A stretch of DNA of 64,000 nt, taken from CBDBZX01 sp965213645 (lineage in GTDB: Bacteria; Deinococcota; Deinococci; Deinococcales; Trueperaceae). Under the pieces are notes generated by a model. That model was not told the DNA's origin, did not search any database, and saw only the letters and a list, made by a program, of their open reading frames with translations. The stretch covers positions 1,984,001 through 2,048,000 of the forward strand of contig CBDBZX010000002.1 of assembly GCA_965213645.1 (NCBI GenBank), in the 5' to 3' direction. Each line of letters opens with the position of its first letter. The stretch's first letter is position 1. Position numbers and translations under genes: made by a program. Positions 1 to 8,273 of this stretch are shown in pieces.

Positions 1-346
1 GGTTATAAAAGAGCGCCAGCGCGAGCCCGAAGAAGAGTTGAAAGACGATTGAGCCCGCCGTGAAGATAAAGGTTTGCCGCGCCGCTTGGCGGAAGAGGGG
101 GTTGCTAAAAATCTCCGCGTAGTTGGCGAAACCGACCCAGGGCGCGTCGCCGTTTAAGAGGTTGATGGCTTTAAGGTCTTGAAAGCTGATGCGGAAATTG
201 AAAAAAATTGGGTAGGCGATGAAGAGGAGCAAGAACACGCCAGCGGGGAGGACGAAGGAGTAGTTGACGAGTTGGCGCGTGAGGCGTGAGCGCCGCGCTG
301 ACCTTTTAGCTCGTCGCTCAGGAACCGCCAACTTGCGTGTGCTCAT
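1..346 (-). CDS. Sugar-type ABC transporter permease, N-terminal part (cut by window start)
   Basis: Reads as the first 115 residues of a MalF/UgpA-type inner-membrane permease. A basic N-terminus (MSTRKLAVPERRAKR) is followed by a first membrane helix (FVLPAGVFLLLFIAYPIFF), the family's typical periplasmic stretch (WVGFANYAEIF) and a second hydrophobic segment (FQLFFGLALALF). The ATG has an AGGAG nine bases upstream. It lies downstream of, and co-directional with, the solute-binding protein gene, the usual order for carbohydrate importers. The remainder, including the EAA loop that contacts the ATPase, lies outside the window, so the substrate cannot be told. Confidence 0.85.
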   Translation of the reverse strand, partial: MSTRKLAVPERRAKRSARRSRLTRQLVNYSFVLPAGVFLLLFIAYPIFFNFRISFQDLKAINLLNGDAPWVGFANYAEIFSNPLFRQAARQTFIFTAGSIVFQLFFGLALALFYN

Positions 347-469
347 ACGTGTGCACTCCTCATCGTCTCACAGACCTCTTACTAAGCGTTCCATATCAGC
401 GTTGTTTTGATACCTCCTATTTGTTCACCCTGTTCACGTAGTCGCCAGTGGGAGCGAATGCGACTTGTA

Positions 470-695
470 GTCTTACGCATGTGAAGGGTCTCGTTTGGCT
501 GTGCCAAAACTCTGTAATTGGCTGTGCCGAAACTGCGTAATTAGCTACGCTAAAACTTCGTTTGCGTAGCCCTTACTTCGTAAAGCTTCGCGCACTTTCG
601 GGAGAACTCTCAATCTTAGTCAGGCGAGAAGGCGAATGCAGAGCAGAGATTCTTCCCCTTCGGCAGGCTCAGGGTCAGAATGACATGATTGTTTA
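470..695. repeat. Decayed family-A MITE-like sequence between binding-protein and permease genes
   Basis: This stretch carries the family-A internal words in reverse order: AAGGGTCTCG near 483, GGCGAATGCAGAG and AGAGATTCTTC near 630-650, and CAGAATGACATG near 675. I could not find terminal inverted repeats or a target duplication, so it appears to be a degenerate copy. It also contains a 23-bp tandem repeat, listed separately. The 396-bp gap holds no gene I can support. Confidence 0.55.
496..560. repeat. 23-bp tandem repeat, nearly three units
   Basis: Units begin at 496, 519 and 542. The first two differ at three positions (core TGGCTGTGCC, then AAAACT or GAAACT, then GTAAT); the third is diverged and incomplete. 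It lies within the decayed mobile repeat between two ABC transporter genes. No function is evident. Confidence 0.7.
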
Positions 696-742
696 TAGGT
701 CAATGCCTTGCTAACGATGACGTTCGCTCCACACTTATCCTC

Positions 743-1939
743 TTACTCGCTCAGCAGCGGCGTGATGACCGCTGCTGCGTCCGCCGCCGCTTGCTCGGGC
801 GTCTTCGCGCCGACCAAGACGGCTTGGACCATATTCATGATCGCTTGGGAGGCTTCGGGATAGTTGGGACCGTACGCTCTCGGCTTCGCCACCGAGACCG
901 CTTCAACGAACTGCGCTAACTGCTCGTCTGAGGTGAACATCTCGTTGTCCGCCAAGTCTTCCCGGTTGGTGATAAAGCCCGAGGTCTCGTACATCCCTAA
1001 GAGGTTCTCGGGTTGCGTCATCCACTGAATCACGTCCCAGGCGGCTTCTATGTCTGAGCCCGCGCCGATGGCGAGGTTTTGTCCGCCCAGAATAGAGGTC
1101 GGGGTGCCGCCGTTGGGCCACGCCGCAACGTCCCATTCAAAGGCAGGATTCGCTTCGCGGATGCCGGGAAGCTGCCAAGGACCGTTGATCATCATGGCGC
1201 ACCTGCCCGCCAAAAACTGATTGTTCACGTCGCCCTGACCCCACTGGAGCGCGGACACCGGGATGCTACTATCCTCGTTCATCATGGTATTGAGGAGCGT
1301 CAGCGCTCCGATGTTGGCTTCGCTGTCCACGTTTTGCAAGTCGCCGCCGCTGCCCCAGATGAAGGGGAGGTAGTTAAAGGTGCCCTCCTCGGTAGGAACG
1401 AGCGACAAGCAGAAGCCCGCGACGCCGTCTTGTGTGAGCGTGAGGGCGGTTTCCTGCAACTCCTCCCAGGTCGCAGGCGGCGCGACGCCCGCCGCGTCTA
1501 AGAGGTCAGCGTTGTAGAAAAGTGCGGTAGCGTTGCTGTCGAAGGGGACGGCGTAGTTCTGCCCCTCGTACACCGTCGAAGCCCAGGGGCCCTCGTAGTA
1601 AAGGTCTGTCGGCTCCCAGCCCTGGACGAACTCGCTGATGTCGGCGAGCGCGCCCTGCGCCGCCATCGCCTGGGTGTCGGGGTTATCCACGATGACGAGG
1701 TCGGGCATGGTGCCCGTCGCCGCTGCCTGGATGATGCGCCCTTTGAGGTCGCCGAAACCGATAGGGGTGCGCTCAATCGTCACCTCTGACTGAGATTCAT
1801 TGTAACCGTCTACCAAGTCCTGCACGGCTTGGCTCAGGTTGCCGTCGCTGAAGTAGTCCCACCATTGCAGGGTAGTCTGTGCGTTGACCGTGCTGAATAA
1901 AAGGAGTGCTGAAAGAGTGACGAGCTTGACGAGATGCAT
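743..1939 (-). CDS. Extracellular solute-binding protein (family 1) of a sugar-type ABC importer
   Basis: A 398-residue periplasmic binding protein. It has a clean signal peptide (hydrophobic LSALLLF, predicted cut after VNA, residue 20) and no lipobox cysteine, which fits a soluble periplasmic protein of a diderm cell. The mature start (TTLQWWDYFSDG) and later segments such as PDLVIVDNP, YAVPFDSNATALFYN and GRCAMMINGPWQLPG are typical of the MalE/UgpB superfamily. The ATG has an AGGAGGTAAGG-type ribosome site directly upstream. A TTGACA-18-TATAAT promoter lies about 110 bases upstream on the same strand. The permease gene follows after a 396-bp repeat-filled gap. The ligand is probably a sugar or sugar-like compound; a role for the divergent catabolic cluster is possible but unproven. 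Confidence 0.9.
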   Translation of the reverse strand: MHLVKLVTLSALLLFSTVNAQTTLQWWDYFSDGNLSQAVQDLVDGYNESQSEVTIERTPIGFGDLKGRIIQAAATGTMPDLVIVDNPDTQAMAAQGALADISEFVQGWEPTDLYYEGPWASTVYEGQNYAVPFDSNATALFYNADLLDAAGVAPPATWEELQETALTLTQDGVAGFCLSLVPTEEGTFNYLPFIWGSGGDLQNVDSEANIGALTLLNTMMNEDSSIPVSALQWGQGDVNNQFLAGRCAMMINGPWQLPGIREANPAFEWDVAAWPNGGTPTSILGGQNLAIGAGSDIEAAWDVIQWMTQPENLLGMYETSGFITNREDLADNEMFTSDEQLAQFVEAVSVAKPRAYGPNYPEASQAIMNMVQAVLVGAKTPEQAAADAAAVITPLLSE

Positions 1940-2057
1940 CCTTACCTCCTGAGAGCTTGCGAACTGCGAATGAGCGTTGCGTGGCTGAAAGGTAGAGTCA
2001 GCAAATCCATCATTGCGGCTTGCGCCTAAATGAAGTCAGTGCTACATTTGATGAATG

Positions 2058-2087
2058 ATTATAAGTTTGCGTTTGGGCGTATGTCAA
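2058..2087 (-). promoter_or_regulatory. Consensus sigma-70-type promoter for the binding-protein gene
   Basis: On the minus strand TTGACA (2082-2087) is followed after exactly 18 bases by TATAAT (2058-2063). Both hexamers are perfect. It faces the solute-binding protein gene, giving a leader of roughly 110 bases. I saw no clear operator palindrome overlapping it. Confidence 0.75.
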
Positions 2088-2195
2088 TTCATTAGTGCCG
2101 GAAGATGCTTGAAATGAATGCGACTGTTCAAGATTTGCGCGTTCCAAACAGCTCGAGCCGCTCTAATTTAAGCTTAAGTTTGCAAGCGTTCATAC

Positions 2196-3305
2196 ATGAA
2201 CCTACTACCTGAAAGAGCCACAACTCAAGACGACATCGCTCGAGCCGTCGCCACTTGTCCCAAACACATGACCAACGGACCCTGCGGCGGCGTGCGTTTA
2301 GACGGTTCGTGTGAGGTGGACGCGGCGCTACCTTGTCCTTATCTGAATATTTTGAGTCACCTTCCCTGGCGGAGTCCTGACCTCTCAGGTATTCAGAGCG
2401 CTTATCGGGGGATGGGGAGGCTCGAGCGCACCCTCCGCACCGGAGACTTCGCCCTCATTGCCGAGGCTTACACTCCCGACAGCGCCGACTTGAGCACCCT
2501 CATCTCGACGTACACGGAATTCAAAGACAAAATCACGGCGGTGAACATCGCTGAACACGCGCTCGCCTCGCCGCACGCCTCAACCCTCGCAGCAGCGGCG
2601 AAGTTTGAGCAAGCGGGTACCGAAGCCATCATCAACCTCGCTTGCCGAGACCGCAACCGCATCGGCTTGCAAGGCGAGCTTTTGGGCGCGGCGGCCTTGG
2701 GCGTCAAAAACATCTTCTGCGTGACGGGCGACCACCCCGCCTTGGGCGACCAACCGGACGCTGTTCCTGTGTTTGACCTCGATTCTTTGGAACTTATTGC
2801 GCTCTCCAAAAAACTGCGCGATGAAGGAGAGTTGTTGAATGGGCGGAGGCTCGAGCAGCCCCCCAACCTCTTCATCGGCGCAGCCGCGAACCCCTTTAGC
2901 CCACCCGTTCACCTGCAAGCGGAGCGCGTGGCGGCGAAGGTAGCAGCGGGCGCAACCTTCATCCAGACGCAAGGGATTTTCGACTTGGAGGGCTTCGCGC
3001 ACTTTACTGAAGAGCTGCGCGACCTAGGCGTGTTTGAGCACGCTTACCTCGTTGCGGGTGTCGCGGTTGTGACGAGCTTGGAGGGGGCGCGGTGGTTACA
3101 GAAAGAGGTGCCGGGGGCGCGGGTTCCAGACAGTTTTGTAGATATGATGAGGCGTACGTCCTCTGGAAAACGTCGAGAGGTCGGGCTTGCTTACGCCGCT
3201 GACCTCATCCAAAAACTTAGAGACATGTCCTCGGTCAGCGGGGCGCTGCTCTTTCCACTGCACGGAGATACGGCGTCGCTCGGGGAGCTTCTGGACTGTC
3301 TTTAA
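2196..3305 (+). CDS. Methylenetetrahydrofolate reductase (MetF-type) with N-terminal MetV-like cysteine cluster
   Basis: A 369-residue protein with two parts. Residues 21-47 hold four cysteines (C21, C30, C39, C47) around the motif NGPCGGVRLDGSCEV, characteristic of the MetV/MTHFR_C family. From about residue 80 the chain is a MetF-type TIM barrel with the flavin/folate motif LACRDRNRIGLQGELLGA and FCVTGDHP. The expected activity is interconversion of 5,10-methylene-THF and 5-methyl-THF, here probably tied to C1 units released by catabolism. MetF and MetV are often separate genes, so the fusion is noteworthy. No good Shine-Dalgarno precedes the ATG. The SnoaL-like gene follows after 35 bp. 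Confidence 0.82.
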   Translation: MNLLPERATTQDDIARAVATCPKHMTNGPCGGVRLDGSCEVDAALPCPYLNILSHLPWRSPDLSGIQSAYRGMGRLERTLRTGDFALIAEAYTPDSADLSTLISTYTEFKDKITAVNIAEHALASPHASTLAAAAKFEQAGTEAIINLACRDRNRIGLQGELLGAAALGVKNIFCVTGDHPALGDQPDAVPVFDLDSLELIALSKKLRDEGELLNGRRLEQPPNLFIGAAANPFSPPVHLQAERVAAKVAAGATFIQTQGIFDLEGFAHFTEELRDLGVFEHAYLVAGVAVVTSLEGARWLQKEVPGARVPDSFVDMMRRTSSGKRREVGLAYAADLIQKLRDMSSVSGALLFPLHGDTASLGELLDCL

Positions 3306-3340
3306 GAACGCTCATCACTTCGCCTCTCGAGGAGCCCCCC

Positions 3341-3769
3341 ATGCCCGCCAACTACCGTACCTCAACGCCAAGACCTAACGACGCCAGCCCCGACCTCCGC
3401 GCCTTGGTCGAGCGTCAAGCTCGCTCTTGGGAGCGTAACGACTTCGCCCTCGCCGCTGACGACTGGCATCCCGAGGGCGTTTTGATGTCGCCTGGTGGTA
3501 GGTGGTCAGTAAGCGAACTCGAGCACGAAATGGCAGCCTTTCACCAGCACTACACCGACTTAGCCGTAACGATTAAAAACGTCTTCGCTACCCAAGACGG
3601 CTCCAAGCTCGCCGTCGAATGGGACTGGACGGTGACGCGCAAGGCGGACGGGATAAGAGGGACGACGCCTGACGGGATTATCGCCGACTTAAAGGACGGC
3701 AAAATCCTCTCGTGGCGGGAGTATTTTGACCTCTCGAGTTCCGTAGAAGCGCCTGAAGACTCAGCTTGA
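3341..3769 (+). CDS. SnoaL/NTF2-fold protein
   Basis: A 142-residue single-domain protein. The pattern LVERQARSWERNDFALAADDWHPEGVLMSPGG, then TIKNVFATQDGSKLAVEWDWTVTR and DGKILSWREYFD, matches the SnoaL/nuclear transport factor 2-like fold. This cone-shaped fold is used by small isomerases, hydrolases and dehydratases and by non-catalytic binding proteins. A GAGG lies nine bases upstream of the ATG. It is 35 bp downstream of the methylene-THF reductase and probably co-transcribed. The substrate is unknown; a role in ring chemistry of the neighbouring pathway is inference only. Confidence 0.7.
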   Translation: MPANYRTSTPRPNDASPDLRALVERQARSWERNDFALAADDWHPEGVLMSPGGRWSVSELEHEMAAFHQHYTDLAVTIKNVFATQDGSKLAVEWDWTVTRKADGIRGTTPDGIIADLKDGKILSWREYFDLSSSVEAPEDSA

Positions 3770-3839
3770 GATTTGCCAAACGTTTGGTTTGAAGAGGTCA
3801 ACGCGGCTGCCGTACGCAAAACGTGGTACACCGTTCAAA

Positions 3840-3974
3840 TAGCAGGTATCATCTGGTTTGAGACACTCTCACTGTAACAAACACTGTCTACCGCGCACAT
3901 TATTGGATGAAATCCCGCTATTGCTACGCAATGAGATCTGCGGCGTTCTGTTTCGGTATGTTTTGGAACTGCTA
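3840..3974 (+). mobile_element. MITE-like element, family B (copy B1)
   Basis: Begins TAGCAGGTATCATCTGG and ends TTTTGGAACTGCTA, so its ends form a short TAGCAG/CTGCTA inverted repeat. It shares GAGACACTCTCAC with copy B2. No convincing target duplication is visible. It sits inside the catabolic gene cluster just ahead of the creatininase-family gene, so that gene may use sequence supplied by the element. Confidence 0.6.
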
Positions 3975-4000
3975 AAATAAGCGCGTAAAGATTGGATGAA

Positions 4001-4774
4001 ATGGCGAGTCGGTATTTGGCGCATTACACCTGGAGAGAGGTCGAAGGGCTGAGCAAAGACCCTGGCGTGGTCGTGCAGCCTATCGGCGCGGTTGAGCAGC
4101 ACGGGTCTCACTTGCCGCTCTTAACCGACACGCTGATTGCGAATGCAACGGTGGAGAGGGCGTTAGCGCACCTCTCTGAAGAGGTCTCGGCTTGGGTACT
4201 GCCGACGCTGCCTGTTAGCAAGAGTAATGAGCACGTAGGGTACGCGGGTACGGTTGCGTTACGCGCTTCGACGCTCATCGCGGTGCTGACGGACATCGCC
4301 TCGAGCCTCGTAGCGGCGGGCTTTAAGCGCTTGCTGTTCGTCAACGCGCACGGCGGCAACAAGGCGCTATTGGAGATGACCTGCCGCGACCTGCATGCCG
4401 AGTTGGGTCTTTTGTGCTTTCTCGCGCAACCCTCGCCCTTATCCGACGAGGAAAGAGCCGCACTCCCGGTTAAAGAACAGCGTTTTGGCATCCACGGCGG
4501 CACGGTAGAGACGGCGCTCATCTTGGCGGCGCACCCCGAGCTCGTCCATATGGACAAAGCCACGCCGCACTACCCCGAGTTTCCATCAAATAAGGTCCAC
4601 TTGACCTCTCTGCCGCAAGTGGCTTGGTTGACGAGAGATTGGAGTCCGGTGGGGCACTTTGGCGACCCGACGGTAGCGACGGCGGAGGACGGCGAGAGGT
4701 GGTTGGACCACGCAGGCAAAACCCTAGCTGACCTCATCACCGAAATCGCTCACTTTGAGGTGGCGCATGGCTGA
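4001..4774 (+). CDS. Creatininase-family amidohydrolase
   Basis: A 257-residue member of the creatininase family, whose members include creatininase, the FAPy-type formamide hydrolase ArfB and MftE. The metal-binding signature PIGAVEQHGSHLPLLTD gives E32, H34 and D43. NAHGGN and the later HGGTVETA supply the remaining expected ligands. I start at the ATG at 4001; a TTG at 3992 in frame would add three residues. The stop overlaps the next gene's start in ATGGCTGA. It heads a five-gene run with no gaps. The exact substrate cannot be read from the family; cleavage of a cyclic amide or formamide bond is the general expectation. Confidence 0.85.
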   Translation: MASRYLAHYTWREVEGLSKDPGVVVQPIGAVEQHGSHLPLLTDTLIANATVERALAHLSEEVSAWVLPTLPVSKSNEHVGYAGTVALRASTLIAVLTDIASSLVAAGFKRLLFVNAHGGNKALLEMTCRDLHAELGLLCFLAQPSPLSDEERAALPVKEQRFGIHGGTVETALILAAHPELVHMDKATPHYPEFPSNKVHLTSLPQVAWLTRDWSPVGHFGDPTVATAEDGERWLDHAGKTLADLITEIAHFEVAHG

Positions 4775-5996
4775 ACGGATGTTGAGGCGAGCTCGAGTCC
4801 TATCAGAAGACTTGGTGGACATTGGGATAGCAAATGGGAAGATTACCGCGCTAGGGCCCAACCTCTCCACCCCTGCGAAAGAGGGATGGGATTTAGCGGG
4901 ACGCTTGGTTATCCCCGGCTTCGTTGACGCACACGTCCATTTAGATAAGACATTGAGCTTGGGGCGCAAGGGATTGGAGAACGAAAGCGGGACGTTGCTC
5001 GAGGCGATTGAGCGCTGGGGAGAGGTCAAAGGGACGTTTTCTCGAGCGGACTATTTAGAACGGGCGACGAAAGCCGTCCATCTCGCCCTTTCACACGGCA
5101 CGACGGCGACGCGCACCCATGTGGACATCGGACCAGAGGTCAAGCTGACGGGGTTGGAGGCGCTGCTCGAGCTTAAAGAAGCGGTCAGTGGTAAATTCAC
5201 CTTACAAATCGTTGCGCTAGGACATATGGGACTGGACGCGGAACAAGACGAGTTGATGAAAGCCGCAATGGACCTAGGCGCGGACTTCGTCGGCGGCGCA
5301 CCTGCACTTGCACCCGACCCTGATAGGGCGGTAAAAGCAGCTTTAGATTTAGCTGAGCAAAGCGGCAAACCTCTCGACCTCCACATTGACGAAACGGACG
5401 ACCCCGCGATGCGGACGCTCGAAACCCTAGCCGATGAAGCTATCCAAAGAGGTCTGCAAGGGCGAGTCACGGCGGGGCACTGCGTTTCGCTAGACGCCAT
5501 GCCGAAAGATGAGGCGCAGAGAATTATCGACAAGGTTGCCCAGGCTGACATCAACATCATCACGTTGCCATCCGCGAACCTTGTGCTGCAAGGACGAAGC
5601 GATACAAACAGAGTGCGGCGCGGCCTTACTAGAGTCAAAGACCTCTTGGCGGCGGGCGTGAACGTCTGCGCCGCTTCGGACAACGTGCAAGACCCCTTCA
5701 ACCCCTTCGGCAACTACGACCTCTTGTGGCTCGCCAACTTAGCGGCGCACGCGGCGCATCTGACGGGCGCAACCGAGCGGCGCACCGTTTGGGACTTGGT
5801 GACGCTCAATCCTGCGAAGACGTTGGGGCTTAACTATGGACTTCGTAAAGGATGTGACGCTGACTTCGTCGTACTCGAGAGTCAAGAGGTCAGCGCAAGC
5901 CTCGCCCAAATCCCACCGCGCCGAGCGGTTTTCAAGCAAGGAACGCTAGTCGCTGGCACTGCCGACTTTTCCCCAACTTCATTGGAGGCATCATGA
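4767..5996 (+). CDS. CodA-type amidohydrolase/deaminase with intact metal site
   Basis: A 409-residue TIM-barrel amidohydrolase resembling cytosine deaminase, creatinine deaminase and AtzC-like enzymes. It keeps the canonical site: H56-V-H58 (DAHVHLDK), HIDETDD near residue 200 (metal His and catalytic Glu), GHCVSL near 230 and the aspartate of ASDNVQDPFNPFGNYD near 304. The ATG overlaps the preceding stop by 8 bases and has GAGG upstream; an in-frame TTG at 4755 is less likely. It probably hydrolyses an amino or amide group on an N-heterocycle. A paralogue with altered metal ligands is encoded three genes downstream. Confidence 0.87.
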   Translation: MAERMLRRARVLSEDLVDIGIANGKITALGPNLSTPAKEGWDLAGRLVIPGFVDAHVHLDKTLSLGRKGLENESGTLLEAIERWGEVKGTFSRADYLERATKAVHLALSHGTTATRTHVDIGPEVKLTGLEALLELKEAVSGKFTLQIVALGHMGLDAEQDELMKAAMDLGADFVGGAPALAPDPDRAVKAALDLAEQSGKPLDLHIDETDDPAMRTLETLADEAIQRGLQGRVTAGHCVSLDAMPKDEAQRIIDKVAQADINIITLPSANLVLQGRSDTNRVRRGLTRVKDLLAAGVNVCAASDNVQDPFNPFGNYDLLWLANLAAHAAHLTGATERRTVWDLVTLNPAKTLGLNYGLRKGCDADFVVLESQEVSASLAQIPPRRAVFKQGTLVAGTADFSPTSLEAS

Positions 5997-7384
5997 CCCT
6001 AGTCCGAGATACGCTCAGCGACCTCACCGCCATCGTCGGTGAAAAGAACCTCTACGCCGACGAGAAAGTCCGCAAAGTCTTCTCCGCTGACGCTTACGAC
6101 TTCTCGCCCGTGCTCATAGAAGCCTTGGGGGATAAAATCGCCGATGTCGTCGTTGCGCCGGGCAGCGTGGACGAGCTGCGAGAGGTCTTAGCTTACGCGA
6201 TTCGCAACGAGGTTCCCATCACCATGCGCGGCGCGGGGACGGGCAATTATGGGCAATCCGTCCCAATTTCGGGTGGCATTCAGGTGTTGATGCGGCGGCT
6301 GAGTAGCATTTTAGAGATTGACGCTGAACACAGGTGGGCGCGGGTCGAACCTGGGGTGATTTTAGGGGCGTTGGAGCGCAAGGCTCGAGAGGTGGGGCTC
6401 GAGCTGCACTGCTACCCCAGCACCTACGCCACCGCAACCTGCGGCGGCTTCGTGGGCGGCGGCTTCGGCGGCGTCGGCTCGATTCGGAGCGGCACGCTCT
6501 ACGACGGCGCGGTCTTGGACGCGACGCTCCTCACGGCGGAGGCGACGCCGCAAGAGGTTGAGCTGAATGGTGACGAAGTCTTTTCAGTCATCCATGCGTA
6601 CGGTGTGACGGGTGTGCTGACTGAATTAAAACTCGCGCTCGTACCCGCTATGACGTGGGAAGAGAGCGTTATTTCGTTCGGTTCGCTCGAGAAGCTGGTC
6701 CATTTTGGGCGGGCATTGGCGACGGCGGCGCACATCGACAAACGCCTCGTCTCGCTGAGCGAAACTCCGATCCCTTCGTTTTTTAAGCCGCTCTCGCAAG
6801 ACGGCGGCGTTAAAAAAGGCAGAGCGGGCGCACTCCTAGAACTCGCCGAAGGGCACATCCAAGCCGCCGCCGAGCTTGCCGAAGCTTACGGCGGCACGCT
6901 CGACTGGCAGCGTCCCGCTAAGGACTACCACAAGAGCCGCTTCTCCCTTTCAGACTTCTCTTGGAACCACACGACCTTGTGGGCGATGAAGGCGGACGAG
7001 AACTACACCTACTTGCAGGCGCAGTTTGACAACGACCCCGCAAGGGCCTTAGAGCAAATTCACCTCGTGAAAGAAACCTATGGCGAAGAGGTCTTGTTAC
7101 ATCTCGAATTCATCCGCATCGGCGGCAACCTCGTCCTCAGTTCGCTCCCGCTTGTCTACTACAAGGACAAAGCGCGTCTCTACGAGATTATCCACCACTT
7201 TGAAGCGGAAGGGATTCAGGTTGCCGACCCGCACACCTGGCGGCTCGACCTAGACCCGCGCTGGAACGGTGCGCAAGTCGTCGAGGCGAAAGAGCGGTGG
7301 AATCCGACGGGTTTGCTCAACCCTGGCAAGTTAGGCGACGCCGAGACGGGCGAAATCGCCTATCAGAATGCGCGGACGATGTAG
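5993..7384 (+). CDS. FAD-binding oxidoreductase, GlcD/PCMH type
   Basis: A 463-residue flavoprotein. The N-terminal PCMH-type FAD domain shows VVVAPGSVDELREVL, the dinucleotide loop MRGAGTGNYGQSVP and the glycine-rich stretch FVGGGFGGVGSIRSG. The C-terminal end (ERWNPTGLLNPGKLG) is the usual closing motif of glycolate-oxidase-like and VAO-family enzymes. It would oxidise an alcohol, hydroxyacid or similar CH-OH/CH-NH group. The start overlaps the amidohydrolase stop as ATGA. No covalent-flavin histidine could be assigned confidently. The substrate is presumably an intermediate of the cluster. Confidence 0.85.
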   Translation: MTLVRDTLSDLTAIVGEKNLYADEKVRKVFSADAYDFSPVLIEALGDKIADVVVAPGSVDELREVLAYAIRNEVPITMRGAGTGNYGQSVPISGGIQVLMRRLSSILEIDAEHRWARVEPGVILGALERKAREVGLELHCYPSTYATATCGGFVGGGFGGVGSIRSGTLYDGAVLDATLLTAEATPQEVELNGDEVFSVIHAYGVTGVLTELKLALVPAMTWEESVISFGSLEKLVHFGRALATAAHIDKRLVSLSETPIPSFFKPLSQDGGVKKGRAGALLELAEGHIQAAAELAEAYGGTLDWQRPAKDYHKSRFSLSDFSWNHTTLWAMKADENYTYLQAQFDNDPARALEQIHLVKETYGEEVLLHLEFIRIGGNLVLSSLPLVYYKDKARLYEIIHHFEAEGIQVADPHTWRLDLDPRWNGAQVVEAKERWNPTGLLNPGKLGDAETGEIAYQNARTM

Positions 7385-7386
7385 GG

Positions 7387-8271
7387 ATGAGTGATACGCT
7401 GGAATTCGTGGAAACGCCAAGAGGTCCGGGAGGTCCGTTTACCTGTTTGTTCGACGAAACTCGTGGGGACGCTTCGACCTCTTTACCCCTCGAGTTTAGA
7501 ACCATCTACAGCGGCGACTGGCATATTCCAGGGCGAGCAGAGCGACCTTTCACCTATTCGAACTTTGCGCTGTCGCGTGACGGGCGCGTCTCCTACAACA
7601 TCCCCGGCTTCATGAGCGGCGCGGACGTGAGCGGCTTCAACCGCCACGACGCTTGGCTGATGGCGCTGCTGCGCTCGAGGGCGGACGCGGTCATCATGGG
7701 CGACAACACCCTTAGAACCGAGCCTGAGCATCTGTGGACGGCGGAATATATCTTTCCAGAGGACGCCGAGGCGTTTGCCGCTTTGAGAAAGGTCGAAGGT
7801 TTGCGCCGCTACCCGCTCACCGTTTTTCTCTCCTTCACAGGTGAATTCGACCCCTTAGCACCCGTTTTTTGCCACTCGGATATGCATATCGTTATCGCCA
7901 CAACGCAAAGAGGGTACGAGAACGCGCAACCTCTTCGAAATTGTGCTGCGAACGTTGAGGTGCTCGAGCTAGGCGCAGGAGAGGTTAACTTGAGCGAGCT
8001 TATGCGTATCTTGTTCCAAACGTACGGTGTGCGCCGCTTGCTCTGCGAGGGCGGACCTAGGGCTTACGCTTCTATGCTCCACGCCAAGCTTATTGACGAG
8101 GAGTTTTTGGCGCTCTGTCCGAATGTCGTCGGTAGTAGTATAGATGCTCCGCGTCCCGGGCTCATCGAAGGGACCGCGTTTCACCCTGAGCGCGCGCCAC
8201 GCTCCAAACCTATCAGCTTGCGGCGGGCGGGCGACCACCTCTTCTTGCGCTCGAAGTACCTTTACCCATAA
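7387..8271 (+). CDS. RibD C-terminal/DHFR-like reductase
   Basis: A 294-residue protein of the RibD_C/dihydrofolate-reductase-like fold. SNFALSRDGRVSYN, LRSRADAVIMGDNTLRTEPEHLW and RLLCEGGPRAYASMLHAKLIDE match the NADPH-binding and substrate-binding motifs of the 5-amino-6-ribosylamino-uracil and archaeal ArfC-type pyrimidine reductases. There is no N-terminal deaminase domain. The ATG lies two bases after the oxidase stop. Deaminase-like neighbours and a creatininase/ArfB-family hydrolase recall archaeal riboflavin and F420 chemistry, but here they sit with amidohydrolases, so a catabolic or salvage role on a pyrimidine, pterin or similar ring is my inference. Confidence 0.82.
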   Translation: MSDTLEFVETPRGPGGPFTCLFDETRGDASTSLPLEFRTIYSGDWHIPGRAERPFTYSNFALSRDGRVSYNIPGFMSGADVSGFNRHDAWLMALLRSRADAVIMGDNTLRTEPEHLWTAEYIFPEDAEAFAALRKVEGLRRYPLTVFLSFTGEFDPLAPVFCHSDMHIVIATTQRGYENAQPLRNCAANVEVLELGAGEVNLSELMRILFQTYGVRRLLCEGGPRAYASMLHAKLIDEEFLALCPNVVGSSIDAPRPGLIEGTAFHPERAPRSKPISLRRAGDHLFLRSKYLYP

Positions 8272-8273
8272 AA

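Noticed and set aside
743..1776. Long frames antisense or out of frame to the binding-protein gene
   Set aside because: They are Arg-rich shadow frames of a high-GC gene with a clear signal peptide and family motifs on the other frame.
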